Shown one piece after another: positions 34,701-46,329 of a DNA stretch of 64,000 bases (its first letter is position 1; each line of letters starts with the position of its first letter). The stretch comes from Erinaceus europaeus. Taxonomy: Eukaryota > Chordata > Mammalia > Eulipotyphla > Erinaceidae. The notes below the pieces were generated by a model. It saw only the letters and a program-made list of their open reading frames with translations. It was not told the DNA's origin and did not search any database. The translations under genes and the position numbers were made by a program. The stretch spans positions 34,501,375 through 34,565,374 of the forward strand of contig NC_080181.1 in assembly GCF_950295315.1 (NCBI RefSeq), read 5' to 3'.

Positions 34701-35606
34701 TTGATTGTATGGCTATAAGTTTCCCTCTCAGTACTGCTTTAGCTGTGTCCCAAATATTTTGATAGGTTGTATCCTCATTTTCATTTCTTTCCAGGAACAT
34801 TTGAATTTACTCCTTCTGTGAATCTCTGACCCAGTGGTTCTTAAAGAGTATGTTGTTTATTTTCCAAATTCTATGACTTTTAATAATTTTCTGTTTGTTG
34901 TTCAATGTTAGTTTTACTCCACTGTGGTCTGAAAGGATACTAGGGATGATTTTGATGTTCTTGAATTTATTGATGCTGTCTTTGTGGCCTAACATGTGGT
35001 CTATCCTTGAGTATGTGTTATGTGGATTTGAAAAGAAGGTGTGTTCCCGTTTTTTGGGGTGAAGGACACTGAAAATGTCCATGAGGTCTATTCTGTCAAT
35101 CTCTTCATTTAATTCTCTTGTATCTTTTTTGGTTCTCTGCTTTGTTGATCTGTCTAAGTGTGAGAGTGGGGTATTGAAGTCTCCCACTATTATTGTATTA
35201 CTATTGATGTATTTTTGAAATTCTTTTAGTAAGTGCTTGACGTATTTAGATGGCCTCTCATTTGGGTGCATAGATGTTAATGATTGTTAAGTCTTCTTGG
35301 CTGATTGATCCTCTAATCATTATGTAATGTCCTTGCCTATCTTTTATTACTTTATTTAATTTAAAATCTATCGTGTCTGAGATGAGAATGGCTGTTCCTG
35401 CCCTTTTTTTGGTCCATTAGCCTGTATAATAGTTTTCCATCCTTTCACTTTAGTCTGTGTTTATCTTGTTGTGACAGATGGGATTCTTGCAAGCAGCATA
35501 TGGTTGGATTATGTTTTTTGATCCATCCCCCACTCTGTGCCTTTTGATGGTGAGTTTAAGTCATTGACATTTATTGATATTATGGATTTAATGTATTGTA
35601 GTGCCA
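31780..35606 (-). pseudogene. L1 ORF2 (endonuclease-reverse transcriptase), inactivated
   Basis: Normally about 1275 residues: endonuclease, reverse transcriptase and a Cys-rich C-terminus that carry out target-primed reverse transcription. Here it survives only as separate frames, for example 35271-34807 (endonuclease, with [12 protein letters not shown] and SDHSG), 34372-33761 (reverse transcriptase N-part), 33757-33503 (ending just before the FADD motif, where a shift destroys it) and 32163-31780 (C-terminus). Several frameshifts separate them, so no active protein is possible. Confidence 0.9.
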
Positions 35607-35665
35607 TTGTTCTAAAATATTTGTTTACTCTGATATATTGCAAGTATTATAATGATGTTCTTGTT

Positions 35666-36574
35666 TATAAGAGGTCTTTAGTACCTCTTTCAGGCCCGGC
35701 TTGGTGATGGTTGCCTCCTTTAACTGTTGTTTGTCTAAGAAGGTTTTGATCCCTCCATCTAGCTTGAATGAAAGTCTAGCAGGATATATTATCCTTGGTT
35801 GAAACCCTTTTTCATTCAGGGCTCAATAGATATCTTGCCACTCCCTTCTGGCTTTTAGAGTTTGATTGGAGAAGTCTGCAGATAATCTTATGGGTTTTCC
35901 CTTGTACGTGACTTTTTGTTTCTCTCTTGCAGCCTTTAGGATCCTTTCTTTATCCTTCTTCTCATTGTGACTATGATGTGTCTTGGTGTCTTCAGGTCTG
36001 GGTTGATTCTGTTTGGTACTCTCTGGGCCTCTTGAACCTTGATATCCTTTCTGTTATTCAGGTCTGGGAAGTGTTCTTGTATTATTTCTTCTAGAATGTT
36101 TGCTTCCCCTTCCTCTCTTTCTTCCTCTGGCAGGCCAATTATACGAATGTTACTTCTTTTGATATCATCCCATATGTCTCTGTTGTTGTTTTCAGTGTTT
36201 CTCAATCTCTTTTTAAGCTCTGTCACCTCTTTCTTTGTTTTCTCTAACTCATCCTCTGTCTGACTAATTCTGTTTTCTGCTTCTGTTAGTCTGCTTTCCC
36301 TTGCCTCAGCTTCTTTCTTCATTACAGCTATTTCAGCTTTCAGTTCTCTAATTGCCTCAAGATAATCAGTATTTTCCTTGGGGGTCTCAACTGTTGTTTC
36401 CCTAATACTGCCATTCCTTTTCTACAATGTTGTTTTCATTTCTGTGATTAATAAGTTTATTATTGCTTGCATACTTTTCTTATCTATGGTTACTTCTGGC
36501 TGATTTGTAGTTTCTTCTGGGCTCTTGTCTTCATTCATGGAAGTAGAATTTTTTTTTGTTTTTGATCTACCCAT
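35666..36574 (-). pseudogene. L1 ORF1 (RNA-binding chaperone), inactivated
   Basis: The start codon at 36574 gives MGRSKTKKNSTSMNED, followed about 50 codons in by a TAG. Beyond it the frame resumes with a coiled-coil-like heptad region (ELEKTKKEVTELKKRLRNTE) and the RRM-like segment IRIIGLPEEEREEGEANIL. It then shifts near 35940, before the C-terminal domain. The family protein is a trimeric nucleic-acid chaperone that coats L1 RNA. Confidence 0.85.
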
Positions 36575-38180
36575 TTTTTAAATTTATTTGTTTCTTTTTT
36601 TATGCTCTGTTGTTCCTCAGTTGTTGTGTCTTGAGTACAACAACACTGTACTAAATACCTTTATGACAATTGCACTCACCAACCTCAGGAATTACAGTAT
36701 CAACTGAAGCAAGTATTGAAGCGGTTTAATCACTACCAGTTAGCCAAACAATGTCTCCAGTCCGTGAAAAAATAGTAACGAAATCCCAGTGAAGAAGAAA
36801 GATAAAAGAAAGAAGGAATAGCAAGAATAGACAGTTATGTAAATCTAATATCCACTGTATATTCTAGGGGTAACAAGAGGGGAAAGGGAGCTAGAGCAGA
36901 GATACACACATAGAGAGTCCACTCTGAGTCAGATTTCTTCCCCAAAATAATTCACAAATTCAGAAAGGCAATGAAGAAGGAAGAAGTGTATGACAAGATA
37001 AAAAAAAGAAAAAAGAAATGAGAGAAAAGTGAAAAGATAAGAAAAAGAGCTGTAATTAAAGAGCAGTGAAAGGAAATTTTTTTTTGATTACTTTATTTTT
37101 AATTTAATTCAATTTAATTAGGTAGGAGGTAGAGGAAGGGATAGTCTGTTGAGGAGATAGGAGTAAGGAGACAAGTTCCTCCCACAATAGATAAGATGCC
37201 CACTATCCTAGAAATGAAAGATACCCTAAGAGTTAATTCTGATCAACATAAACGGCGGGAAGATATATGTCGTTATATAATATTAATAATAAAATAGAGC
37301 AGGGTAAAAAAAAAACCTGTCCCAGATCCAGATTACCTCAAACCTCGTGATCAGAGGCAGCTGATTGTTAAGAATGAGAAAAAAATAATAATAAACCCTC
37401 AGGACTAGACAAGGATAGCTGAAATAGACAGTTATGTAAATCTACTATCCACTGTATATTCTAGGGGTGGCTAAAGGAGGACGGGAAGTTGAGCAGAGAC
37501 ACTGGCAGTGAGAGTCACACTGAGTCAGAATTCTTCCCCCAAATAATTCCCAAATGTGTATCAGTGAATTCAAAAAAGCACACTGTTTGGTGGTGTGAGT
37601 GCTGAGGCCTGTGGCTTTGGAAGCCATAGGATTAAGGAAGAAAGGATGACAAGAATGAGAAAAACAAAAAAAAAGAGAGAGAGAAAAAAAAGAAAAAGAT
37701 AAGAAAAAGGACAGTCATAAAAGAGCAGTGAAATGAAAGAGTTTATTTATTTATTTATTTATTTTTTATTATTTAATTAGCTATGTGGGGTGAGGTGGGG
37801 GGGGGTTGGCTACTTAGAAAGGAAAAAGGCCAGAGGTTTCAGAAGGGTATGGACTTAGAATGAATGATACTCCCTGGTGGGAGAGGAATTTGGTAAAGAC
37901 AGAAGCTCAGCAGTGGAGCCTGCTAGGAGCTGGTCCCCAGGACTGGTTATGGGGGGGCGAAGGGGGAGGAGGTGTGCTTAATAATTAAAAGGAAAGAATT
38001 TTCCCCCTTTTTTTCTACTCTATTTCTTAACTCAAATTAAGTTATAGTCACCTCCTTGGTGTTACCTCTAGGACCCCTTATTGACTGGCCTACTAAAGGC
38101 AGAAAATCCTACCGTTTCCAGAAGATGTGGTCAGAGCTCAAGCCACTAGCAGCTTCTCAGTCTGCCATCTTCTGGGAACC
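36575..38180 (-). promoter_or_regulatory. L1 5' UTR with an internal tandem duplication
   Basis: Contains two related blocks about 600-660 bp apart. The pair 36829 and 37426 share AGACAGTTATGTAAATCT and the following ~150 bp. The pair 37034 and 37696 share AAGATAAGAAAAAG and AGAGCAGTGAAA. The 5' terminal ~150 bp matches the monomer in 1-502. The older L1 at 53 kb has one such block. Confidence 0.75.
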
Positions 38181-38193
38181 CACTTTATACAAT

Positions 38194-38877
38194 TTTTACA
38201 GCATCTTCCTTCCCTTCACGCTGCTGGCTTTTCAAAGACTGACCCTGAGTAGTTCATAGACTTACAGACTGTTGCCTTGAGGACTATACAATGCCAAATA
38301 GCCCCTCTGCTTGGCGGGCCATGCCCTCCCGCCTACAGGTCCTGCCCCTTGAGTCAGGAAGCTTCCCCTCATTATGAACCCTTGCCCCCACCAGACAGGG
38401 AACTTTCCTTTGTGCACCAAGCCTTCCCTTGACATTCACTTCCCTTACTTCTCCACTACTTGTCCCTTCCTGTTTTGTTATATCATTCAGGTTTATGCCC
38501 AAAAGGTTTCTGCTCACCCCTACACTACTATTCCTCTGTCACATATAGTCTTTTACAGACATTGAACCATCGTAATGTGATGACTAGATAGAAAGATAGA
38601 GTAAGATGTAGAAATATTGTAAGGAGATGGTTGAGCCTGCCATAGCTTAACCTATGAGATGAGTCCTTCTAGGTAAGTCTCTCTCTCTAAATAGGGGTTG
38701 AGCACAGGGGGGACACATGGATCTCACAAGGTTGGTGTCTATTTAAGCCTTCCCTCCCCCACAAAAACCTTCTACATCTTCCCACCTGAGCACGACATTC
38801 CTTAAAAATATTTAAGCCTGCTCAACTCTTTACATTTCCTTACTGTGTCCATTAGTTATAAAAGAAAAGGGGGAGAT
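38194..38877 (+). mobile_element. LTR-element internal sequence, part 2, with polypurine tract
   Basis: Continuation of 29937-30397 after the L1. Non-coding as it stands, with stops in all frames that I followed. It ends in AAAAGAAAAGGGGGAGA at about 38861-38877, a typical polypurine tract, directly before a TG. This tract primes plus-strand synthesis in LTR retroelements. Confidence 0.5.
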
Positions 38878-39177
38878 GCTGTGCAGATGTCTCCCCAAGG
38901 CCCTGCCACCCTACACAGAGTATTATTGTACTTTCAAGGCTTTCCCCAACCAGTAATGTCTCAACATGTCACTCCAGGGTGTTGACCTAAAAAGTCCGCC
39001 TACTCTCCCTCCCCTCGCTTGCTCTCTCTTGCCCAGTGGTGAGGTAGCAGGACACAGCCATTTTTTTTGGCTGGATCCATGTGGCCTGAACCACCTTTCT
39101 GACCCAACAGTAAATATTTGTGTTCCCTCTGCACTTGGATTCTCTCTCCATGCACCCTGCCACTGTGTCAAGCAACA
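38878..39177 (+). mobile_element. 3' LTR (about 300 bp) of a degenerate LTR element
   Basis: Begins TGCTGTGCAGATG immediately after the polypurine tract and ends GTCAAGCAACA, giving TG...CA ends. A poly(A)-signal variant AGTAAA lies near 39110. The 5' LTR was not found in the window. Family unassigned; a class I-like ERV is my best guess. Confidence 0.5.
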
Positions 39178-39559
39178 ATTAGGGACTAAAGAAGGGCATT
39201 GTGTTATGATAAAGTAAGTTCTATAAGAAGATATAATAATCCTTTTTTTAAAAAAAAGTTTTATTTTAACTAGAGATAGTTATGGAGACATCAAAACACT
39301 CACTGTTAATTTCTGTTTATATTGTGCTGTTGTGGCTAGAACTGGGGTCTTTATACATGTGTCTCTGTGCTTCCCATACAAATCTTCCCAACCCTGACAA
39401 TAAACTTTTATATTTGTCTAACAACAGAACATTAAAATCTGAGAGAAAACTCAACAAAATGACATGAAATAGATGGATCCACTATTGGTTGTTTGAGATT
39501 TCAGCAGCCTTCTAGCAGCTAGTGACAAGTCCAGCAGGCAGAAAATCCTTAAGGATCTG
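39178..39559. other. Unassigned sequence, possibly an old SINE remnant
   Basis: Around 39245-39370 a T/A-rich start is followed by GCTAGAACTGGGGTCTTTATAC, compatible with a very old reversed tRNA-type SINE. Too weak to call. Confidence 0.3.
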
Positions 39560-40210
39560 GTTGAACTTCATAGTACCATCAATTATCTAGTCTAATTGAC
39601 ATTTACAGAATAATCCATCCAATAACAACAGAATGCACTTTCTCTCATATGGATGTAAGTGAAGTTCATGAAAATTCATTCATGATGAAATTAACTAGAA
39701 ATTGACAATAGAAAGATAATTGGAATCCCTCAATACTTAGAGATTAAATAAGAATTCATTAAAAAAATAATTTCTAAGTGAGATATAGATTAATAAAGAC
39801 ATCTCAAGAAAATACAAAAATATTCAAAACAAAATGAAAAATGAAATACAAGTTTCAAAATCTGTGGAATGCATTGACATTAGTGTTTAGTACTAAATAC
39901 ATACATGGGAAAAGGACAACCCTTAATCAATAATTAAGGTTGTTATTGTAGTAGACTAGTATAAGAAAATCATATTCAAAGTAGTCAAAAATAATAAAAA
40001 ACAGAGCAGAAATAAATGAAATTGAAATTAGGAACTCAGTAGAGGAAATCACAAAACTAAAAGCTATTGTTTCTTAGAAAAGATCAATACAATTTTAAAC
40101 TCCTAGCCTGTTTAAGAAAAATAGGGAACATGCAAATCAGTAACACTGGAAATGAAAATGGGTACATCACTAGAGATCTCATGGAAAGTAAGAGGATAAT
40201 AATGAATTTA
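39560..40210 (+). mobile_element. Ancient L1 ORF2 fragment
   Basis: Diverged ORF2: ATAACAACAGAATGCACTTT (endonuclease region), AGAGCAGAAATAAATGAAAT (linker) and TTTCTTAGAAAAGATCAATAC follow the order of mammalian L1M ORF2. Many stops. Confidence 0.6.
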
Positions 40211-40294
40211 TACTCATGAGGATTAATTTTATATGTCAACTTGACTAAACCACAGGATCCTAGCAATTTAGTTAACATTATTTAAGTGTTTCTA
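40211..40294. other. Short fragment of an unassigned dispersed repeat
   Basis: ATTTTATATGTCAACTTGAC followed by a TAAACCACAGGATCC-like stretch resembles a common mammalian interspersed repeat whose name I cannot fix. Confidence 0.3.
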
Positions 40295-41340
40295 GATGAC
40301 ACGTGAGTATAATTTCTCATCTTCCCATGACATGTGTTTTCAGAATATTCTCTCATCTTACATTCTCTTCTACCATAATGCACCAGGATCCCAGGGCCCA
40401 CTTCACCTTATTCCTTCCCTTACTACCTCAGAGTCATTTGCTTTGGTCCAATATAGCCCACCCATCCCACATTTCACTTTGTGTTTACCCTCTCTGTCCT
40501 TGTTTCTTAAGTTTCACCTATAAGTGAGATCACCCAGTATTAATCCTCTTTTTTTTGGCTTCTCTCACTGAACATGATTCCTTCAATTCCATCTAAAATG
40601 AAGCAAAAGAAATTATTTCATTGTTTTTTTACAGTTGAGTAATATTTCACTGTGTACATACCACAACCTTCTTAGCCACCCATCTGTTACTGGGCATCTG
40701 AGTTGCTTCCAAGTTTGGGCTATTAAGGATAGTGCTACTATGAATGTTGGCATATATATCTTAATAGGTGTTTTTGTTTTAGATGAATTTCCAGAACATA
40801 AATTTCTGCCTTGTAGAATAGATTTATTTCTAGTGTTCTGAGAAATATCTAGATTATTTTATAAAGGGTTTAGACCAACTTACATTCCCAGTACCAGGGG
40901 AGAGATCTCACTCTTTCCTCCCCATTTTTTCCAACACTTGTTTCTGTCTTTTATAATGTATGGCATTCTCACAGGTGCAAAATAGCATCTCATTGTTGTT
41001 TTAATTTCCATTTGTGTGATTATCAGTGACGTTGAGCATTTTATTATGTCTGTTGACCCTTTGGCACTCTTCTTTGGTGAAGATATTTTCTATTTAATGT
41101 CCCCATGTTTTAATAGTATTGTTGGCTTGATTTTTTTGTTGCTGAGCTTGGTGAAATATTTATATTTTCTGGTTATTAGCACTTGATCTGGTATATAGTG
41201 TGTAGAGATCTACCCCCATTCTGTAGGGATTCTTTCTGTTTTGGTGGTGATTCCTTTTGATGTGCAGAAGCTTTTCAGTTTGACATAGTCGTATTTATTT
41301 ATTTACTTATCTTCCTTGCTGCTGGACTTGAGTCCTAAGT
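40295..41340 (-). mobile_element. Old L1 ORF2 C-terminal fragment
   Basis: Antisense of the ORF2 C-terminus (TTCTTAGCCACCCATCTGTT, TTGCTTCCAAGTTTGGGCTA), diverged from the young copies, ending near 41340. 5'-truncated and non-coding. Confidence 0.75.
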
Positions 41341-41867
41341 GTGAATAATAATAACATAAACTGTTGAGAATATGCAAAAGGAATGTATATTTTCTGCTCA
41401 TTTTTCTCTAGAGCTAGATGTGACAGAAAATATATATATTAATTAAAAATGTATATACATTAAAAAATAAACTCAAATATGGAGACCTGCCCACATGTCT
41501 CTTCCACAAACTCCTCCTTGCTCCCTGGGTCCCTCTGCTAAGCCTACAGCATGAGTGACAGGAGAACTCCATGGAACTAATGACTCCAGGGATAGACCCA
41601 CATGTCATTGTACTAAGCTAAATCCTTAGTTCTCAGGACCCACATATTGTAATAAGCTAAATCCACAGCTCTCTGGTCAAAGAGTAAATAGAAGTTTCTT
41701 CATATATTATACTGGCTTGTGGTTATACGTACTTGATGAGGCAAACGTGTGGCTTTATGGAGAAGAGTTGTTCAAGATGAATCTAGGACGCCAAAGTAGA
41801 GTAGTATTTATAATATTTGTGAATATTTTAAGGGAAGGATTAATAGCTTATAGTCAATAATAGATGG
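41341..41867. other. Unrecognised AT-rich sequence
   Basis: Two near-repeats (TACTAAGCTAAATCCTTAG and TAATAAGCTAAATCCACAG, about 40 bp apart) suggest a degenerate minisatellite. No gene. Confidence 0.4.
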
Positions 41868-41975
41868 CATAATAGTTACACTAACTTTCATGCTTGAGCC
41901 TCCCAAGTCCCAGGTTCAATCTCCTAGTTTATAGTGATAAACCAGAGCTGAGCAGTGCTCTGGTAAAGAAAAAAA
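41868..41975 (+). mobile_element. tRNA-derived SINE (family D)
   Basis: GATGGCATAATAGTTACAC head, CATGCTTGAGCCTCCCAAG, a B-box CAGGTTCAATC and an AGCAGTGCTCTGGTAAAG end with an A-run: a compact SINE about 110 bp long. Confidence 0.65.
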
Positions 41976-42625
41976 ATATGGTTGTTGGTACATAGTAAAA
42001 TCTCTCAGTTTTCTATAAAGCACTCTAAAACTAGCCTAGGCCCTCCTCCACCATAATGCTCTAGGATCTGAAGTCCCCTTACCCCAATTACTTTACTTTG
42101 GTGAAATACAACCAACCCAGTTTCCAAGTTCTGCTCTGTATTCCCCCCCCATTCTTATTTCTCAATTTATGTCTATGAGTGAGAACTACCCATCTTCATC
42201 CTTATCTTTCTGGATTATCTCACTTAGTATGATTGTTTCAAGTTCCAGCCAAGATGAGGTGAAGAATGTGAACTCACAGATTTTAATAGCTAAGTCAGAT
42301 CCCACTGTGTGTATATATACCACAGCTTTCATAGCCACTCATATATTGATGGACACTTGAGTGCTTCCAGGTTTGGGCTATTACAAACTGTGCTATAAAC
42401 ATAGGTACATACAGATCTTTCTAAATAGGTATGTTTGGTTCCTTAAGATATATTCCTGGGGAGAGCGGGAATTGTAGGGTCATACAGTAGATTCATTACT
42501 AAGCTTCCAAGAGTTCTACAGACTGTTCTCTACAGGGGTCGGACCAATTTACATTCCCACCAGCATTGCAGGATGGTCTCTTTGCTCCCACAACTTCTCC
42601 AGCATTTATTCTTGCTGTCATTTCC

Positions 42626-42917
42626 TTTTTAACATTTTTATATTTATTTTCCCTTTTGTTGTCCTTGTTATTTTTTATTGTTGCTGAAGTTATTACCATT
42701 GTTGTTTTTATGTTGTCATTGTCAGATAGGACAGAGAGAAATGGAGAGAGGAGAGGAAGGCAGAGACGGGGAGAGAAAGACACCTGCAGATCTGCTTCAC
42801 TGCTTGTGAAGCGAATCCTCTGCAGGTGGGGAACCAGGGGCTCAAACTGGTATCCTTAAGCCGGTCCTTGAGCTTTGCGCCACGTGCACTTGACTAGCTG
42901 CACTACCGCTAGACTCC
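42626..42917 (-). mobile_element. tRNA-derived SINE (family A), first of a pair at one site
   Basis: Complete family-A SINE in reverse. Flanks are TGCTGTCATTTCC at 42613-42625 and TGTTGTCATTTCT at 42918-42930. Confidence 0.88.
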
Positions 42918-42930
42918 TGTTGTCATTTCT

Positions 42931-43231
42931 TTTTTTTTTTTTTAAATATTTATTTATTCCCTTTTGTTGCTCTTGTTGTTTTATTGTTGTAGTTATTATT
43001 GTTGTTGTCGTCGTTGTTGGATAGGACAGAGAGAAATGGAGAGAGGAGGGGAAGACAGAGAGGAGGAGAGAAAGACAGACACCTGCAGACCTGCTTCACC
43101 GCCTGTGAAGCGACTCCCCTGCAGGTGGGGAGCCGGGGTTCGAACCGGGATCCTTATGCTGGTCCTTGTGCCGGTCCTTGTGCTTTGCGCCACCTGCGCT
43201 TAACCCTCTGCGCTACAGCCCGACTCCCTCC
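42931..43231 (-). mobile_element. tRNA-derived SINE (family A), second of a pair at one site
   Basis: Complete family-A SINE in reverse with a CpG-containing head (TGCGCTACAGCCCGACTCCC), so younger than its neighbour. Flanks are TGTTGTCATTTCT at 42918-42930 and 43232-43244. Confidence 0.9.
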
Positions 43232-43571
43232 TGTTGTCATTTCTGATGTATTACATTCTCACAGGAGTGAAGTGCTATCTCATTTTTGTCTTATTTGCAT
43301 TTCCCTGACAATCAGTGACTTGAACATTTTTTTATATGTCTCTTTTTTGGTGAACATCCTGTTCATATTCTATCCTCATTTTTCAATGGGGTCATTTTTG
43401 TAGTTGTTATTGTTGAATTAATGTTTTATTTTTTAAGAAAGAAAATAAAATAATTCATTTTAGTTCTTTCAGCCCTCACCCCCTTGCTTCAAGGCATAAG
43501 TAAGGGTCTCTAAACTCAGTACCTGGGCTATTATACCTGGAGCTAACAGAATAGAGATTATTTTTTAAAAT

Positions 43572-43801
43572 TTATTTTCCCTTTTGTTGCCCTTATTGTT
43601 TAACATTGTTGTGGTTATTGATGTCATTGTTGTTGTATAGGACAGAGAGAGATGGAGAGAGGAGGGGAAGACAGAGAGGGGGAGAGAAAGACTTGTGAAG
43701 TGACTCCCCTGCAGGTGGGGAGCCAGTGGCTCGAACTGGAATCCTTATGCTGGTCCTTGTGCTTTGCACCACTTGCACTTAACCCACTGCGCCACCACTA
43801 G
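43572..43801 (-). mobile_element. tRNA-derived SINE (family A)
   Basis: TTTCCCTTTTGTTGCCCTTA tail through core and GCGCCACCACTAG head in reverse. Part of the CCTGCAGGTGTC/CT-rich junction is missing near 43690. Short imperfect flanks (AGAGATT). Confidence 0.8.
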
Positions 43802-44068
43802 AAGAGAGATTTTAACCAGAAGTCTGTTGTCCTGGTGGAAATGAGGGTCAGGTCCTCATGTAATTCTCCACCCTTCCCCAATATTATAGGTCTACTTAGA
43901 AGTCACATCACAGAGATTGAAATTTTTAGAAGGCTAAATGTATGAGATGAACTTTTCGAAGATTTTTTTCCTACAAAAAGAAAAAAACATTTTATTCTTC
44001 TAGAAAGATTTAGGAAATCCCAAGTATGTGACTTCAGTGAAGTATCACACAACATTGGTATGTGTCGT
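43802..44068. other. Unrecognised unique sequence
   Basis: No repeat or exon recognised. Confidence 0.45.
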
Positions 44069-45302
44069 TCTTTTTCTTTTTCTTTTTTTAAATTTTTAGT
44101 TATCAAATGAAAATATTGACAAGACCATAGGATAAGAGAAGTACAATTCCACACAATTCCCACCACCAGAACTCTGTATCCCATCCCCTCCCCTGATAGT
44201 TTTCCTGTTTTTTAGTCCTCTGGGAATATAGACCCAGGATCATTATGGGGTGTAGAAGGCAAAAGGTCTGGCTTCTGTAATTGCTTCTCCGATGAACATG
44301 GGAGAAGCAATGCAGGCCTATCTGTACCCCCAGCCTATCTGTCTATCCCTTTCCCTAGTGGGGCAGACCCATCACATCTGTGTGGGAATCCCAGGATTCC
44401 TTAACTAAGGCCCCATGTGATGCGGTGACCTGGTAGTGACTAAAGAGTCATCATTAAAGTATGCCAGTTTCTTGCCCTTATCCAGCTTTTGTAGTCATTA
44501 TTTTGTCTGGCAAGGTTAGCTTTGGAGATATTGAGGGGTGTGTAATAGGAAGGAGGTGAGGAGGATCTCTAGGTTTAAGTAGAAACTATTTAATTAGGTT
44601 CTTTATGGTGTCTTTTGGGGTCTTTCTACTTGCTTGCTGCATTTATTGACTCACTGCAAACTACAGTGGACTTTTGTTGTAAGGTTTATATTTATATAAC
44701 TTTTGTTATAAGGTTTATATTTTCCCCAAACTTATTGATATAAGTCAGGCCCTGGTCTATATCTAGGCTTTGATGTTTTGTTAAGAAGTATACCACCTGA
44801 AATAGAATTAAGGAGTCCTATGGGCCTGGAAAGGTATTACCAGAGTAATGAAGCTGAAGGGTTGGCATTCCAGACCTGATGCCTTTGGACATAGTCTGAA
44901 GTGAAACATGCTAAGGTGGTACTCATTGTATTGATTAGTGTGGTATCAGCAGATGCAGTATCAGTTGGTATGAAGTGAGAAAAGCAGCAGGAAAATGAGC
45001 CCCACCCTAAAGTTTACAGAACTGGGATAAATATGAACTTTGTAGAGAAAGAGGAAGGTTCCTGCTGTCTTAGGGTTTAAGAAGGCAATAGATAGTTATT
45101 GCTATAACCAAATTATTTGACAATTGGGTTAAATGTGAAAGTCCAATTGTTAGGCTTTGCTGTATGATACAAGACCTCACCATAATTTATGCTCTTTAAT
45201 GCTATGTACGTATAGCTGACACCACAGTGGTTTTCACTGGTCTAAGTTTTTAGTAGATTTAATATTTCAAAGAACAAGTCACTATTAGGAATGTATTAAC
45301 AA

Positions 45303-45567
45303 GAGAGTCAAGCGGTAGCACAGCAGGTTAAGTGCAGGTGGTACAAAGTGCAAGGACTGGTGAAAGGACCCCGGTTCGAGTCCAGGGCTCCCCACCTGCA
45401 GGGAGTCACTTCACAAGTGGTGAAACAGGTCTACAGGTGTCTATCTTTCTCTCCTCTCTGCCTCTCTTCCTCTCTCCATTTCTCTCTGTCATATCCAAAA
45501 ACAACAACAATAACAACTACAACAATAAAACAACAAGGGCAACAAAAGGGAATATTTTTTAAAAAAA
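45303..45567 (+). mobile_element. tRNA-derived SINE (family A) in L1 3' UTR
   Basis: Head GTCAAGCGGTAGCACAGC, A-box-like CAGGTTAAG, B-box CGGTTCGAGTCC, core, CT-rich block, AAC tail and A-run. Flanked by GGAATGTATTAACAA at 45288-45302 and GAAATGTATTAACAA at 45568-45582. Confidence 0.88.
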
Positions 45568-45822
45568 GAAATGTATTAACAATTGCAGCCCACTGTTAAA
45601 ATTCGATCAGATTACCAATTTGAAGTCTTAAGTGATTATATTGAATGAATATACTCAGAGCTATGGTCTATGAAATATTCAATCAATTTTTCACCTCTAA
45701 TATTAATAAAATAGTGATTTGTGAGACTATAAGTTAATAGAGTGTATATTAACACCATTCCTTCTACCAATGGTCTGTGTCCATCCCCTTTCCCTACCCT
45801 AGTGAAGCTGAACATCTACCCT

Positions 45823-46329
45823 TGCCTGGCTAGCATTGCAGGCGGGAGAGAGGATCCAGGAACTCATGGCAGCGTAGTAATACAATTCTTTATTCACACG
45901 GGAATGCCCCAGAGTCAGGTGTGAGCACAACGGGTTAAGCCACCTGGCGCCAAACTGTAGTGGCAGCCTCCCACTCTTCACAATAGCCCTTCTCCATGTT
46001 GGGAAGTGGGAGAGAAAAAAGAGCAAAACCAGGAACACAGGTAGGTTTTATGGGATAAAACCTGAAGTGGCAAGTCGGAATGGAGATGGCTAGGAAAGGG
46101 GGTAGAGAAAAGAAAAGGCACACTGGGTACTTCCTTAGCTACAGTTAAAATGGCTTTAGCTGGTGGGAATTAGCAATACCCTGAGAGGATAACGTGGTCG
46201 GGAGGAGACCTTTAGTCATTTACAAGACAAAGCAGAATATTGGTATGTAGATAAAGGGACTGATCATACTAGCATAGGATGGTTTGTGGGCCCTGCCTAA
46301 CTCAACCACATCTGCACAATTTCCCAACA
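45823..46329 (-). mobile_element. Solo LTR (507 bp) in L1 3' UTR
   Basis: On the minus strand it begins TGTTGGGAAATTGTGC and ends TAGCCAGGCA. AATAAAG lies about 70 bp before the 3' end, giving a short U5. Six-base flanks TACCCT (45817-45822) and TACTCT (46330-46335) match but for one base. A 6-bp duplication fits a class II (ERVK-like) integrase. No internal region, so it formed by LTR-LTR recombination. Confidence 0.72.

Larger units (their letters stand above)
30411..38180 (-). mobile_element. Complete (full-length) L1, 7.77 kb, defective ORFs
   Basis: Read on the minus strand: 5' end at 38180 with an AAGATGGCAGA start motif, a 5' UTR of about 1.6 kb, ORF1 (36574-35666), a spacer of about 60 bp, ORF2 (35606-31780), a 3' UTR of 1.37 kb and an AATAAA-containing tail. 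A 13-bp duplication CACTTTATACAAT lies at 30398-30410 and 38181-38193. Both ORFs carry stops and frameshifts. It inserted into an LTR element. Confidence 0.9.
41990..43420 (-). mobile_element. Old L1 ORF2/3' UTR fragment split by two SINEs
   Basis: Reversed ORF2 C-terminus on both sides of the SINE pair; TTTATTCTTGCTGTCATTTCC continues as TCTGATGTATTACATTCTC after removal of the inserts. The ORF is decayed. Confidence 0.75.

Noticed and set aside
36039..36263. Serine/leucine-rich plus-strand frame (74 codons)
   Set aside because: Antisense of the ORF1 coiled-coil and RRM region.
42964..43203. Cys/Leu-rich frame (MLLLLFYCCSYYCCC...) as a small secreted protein
   Set aside because: It is the translation of a SINE tail and body; equivalent frames appear in other family-A copies.
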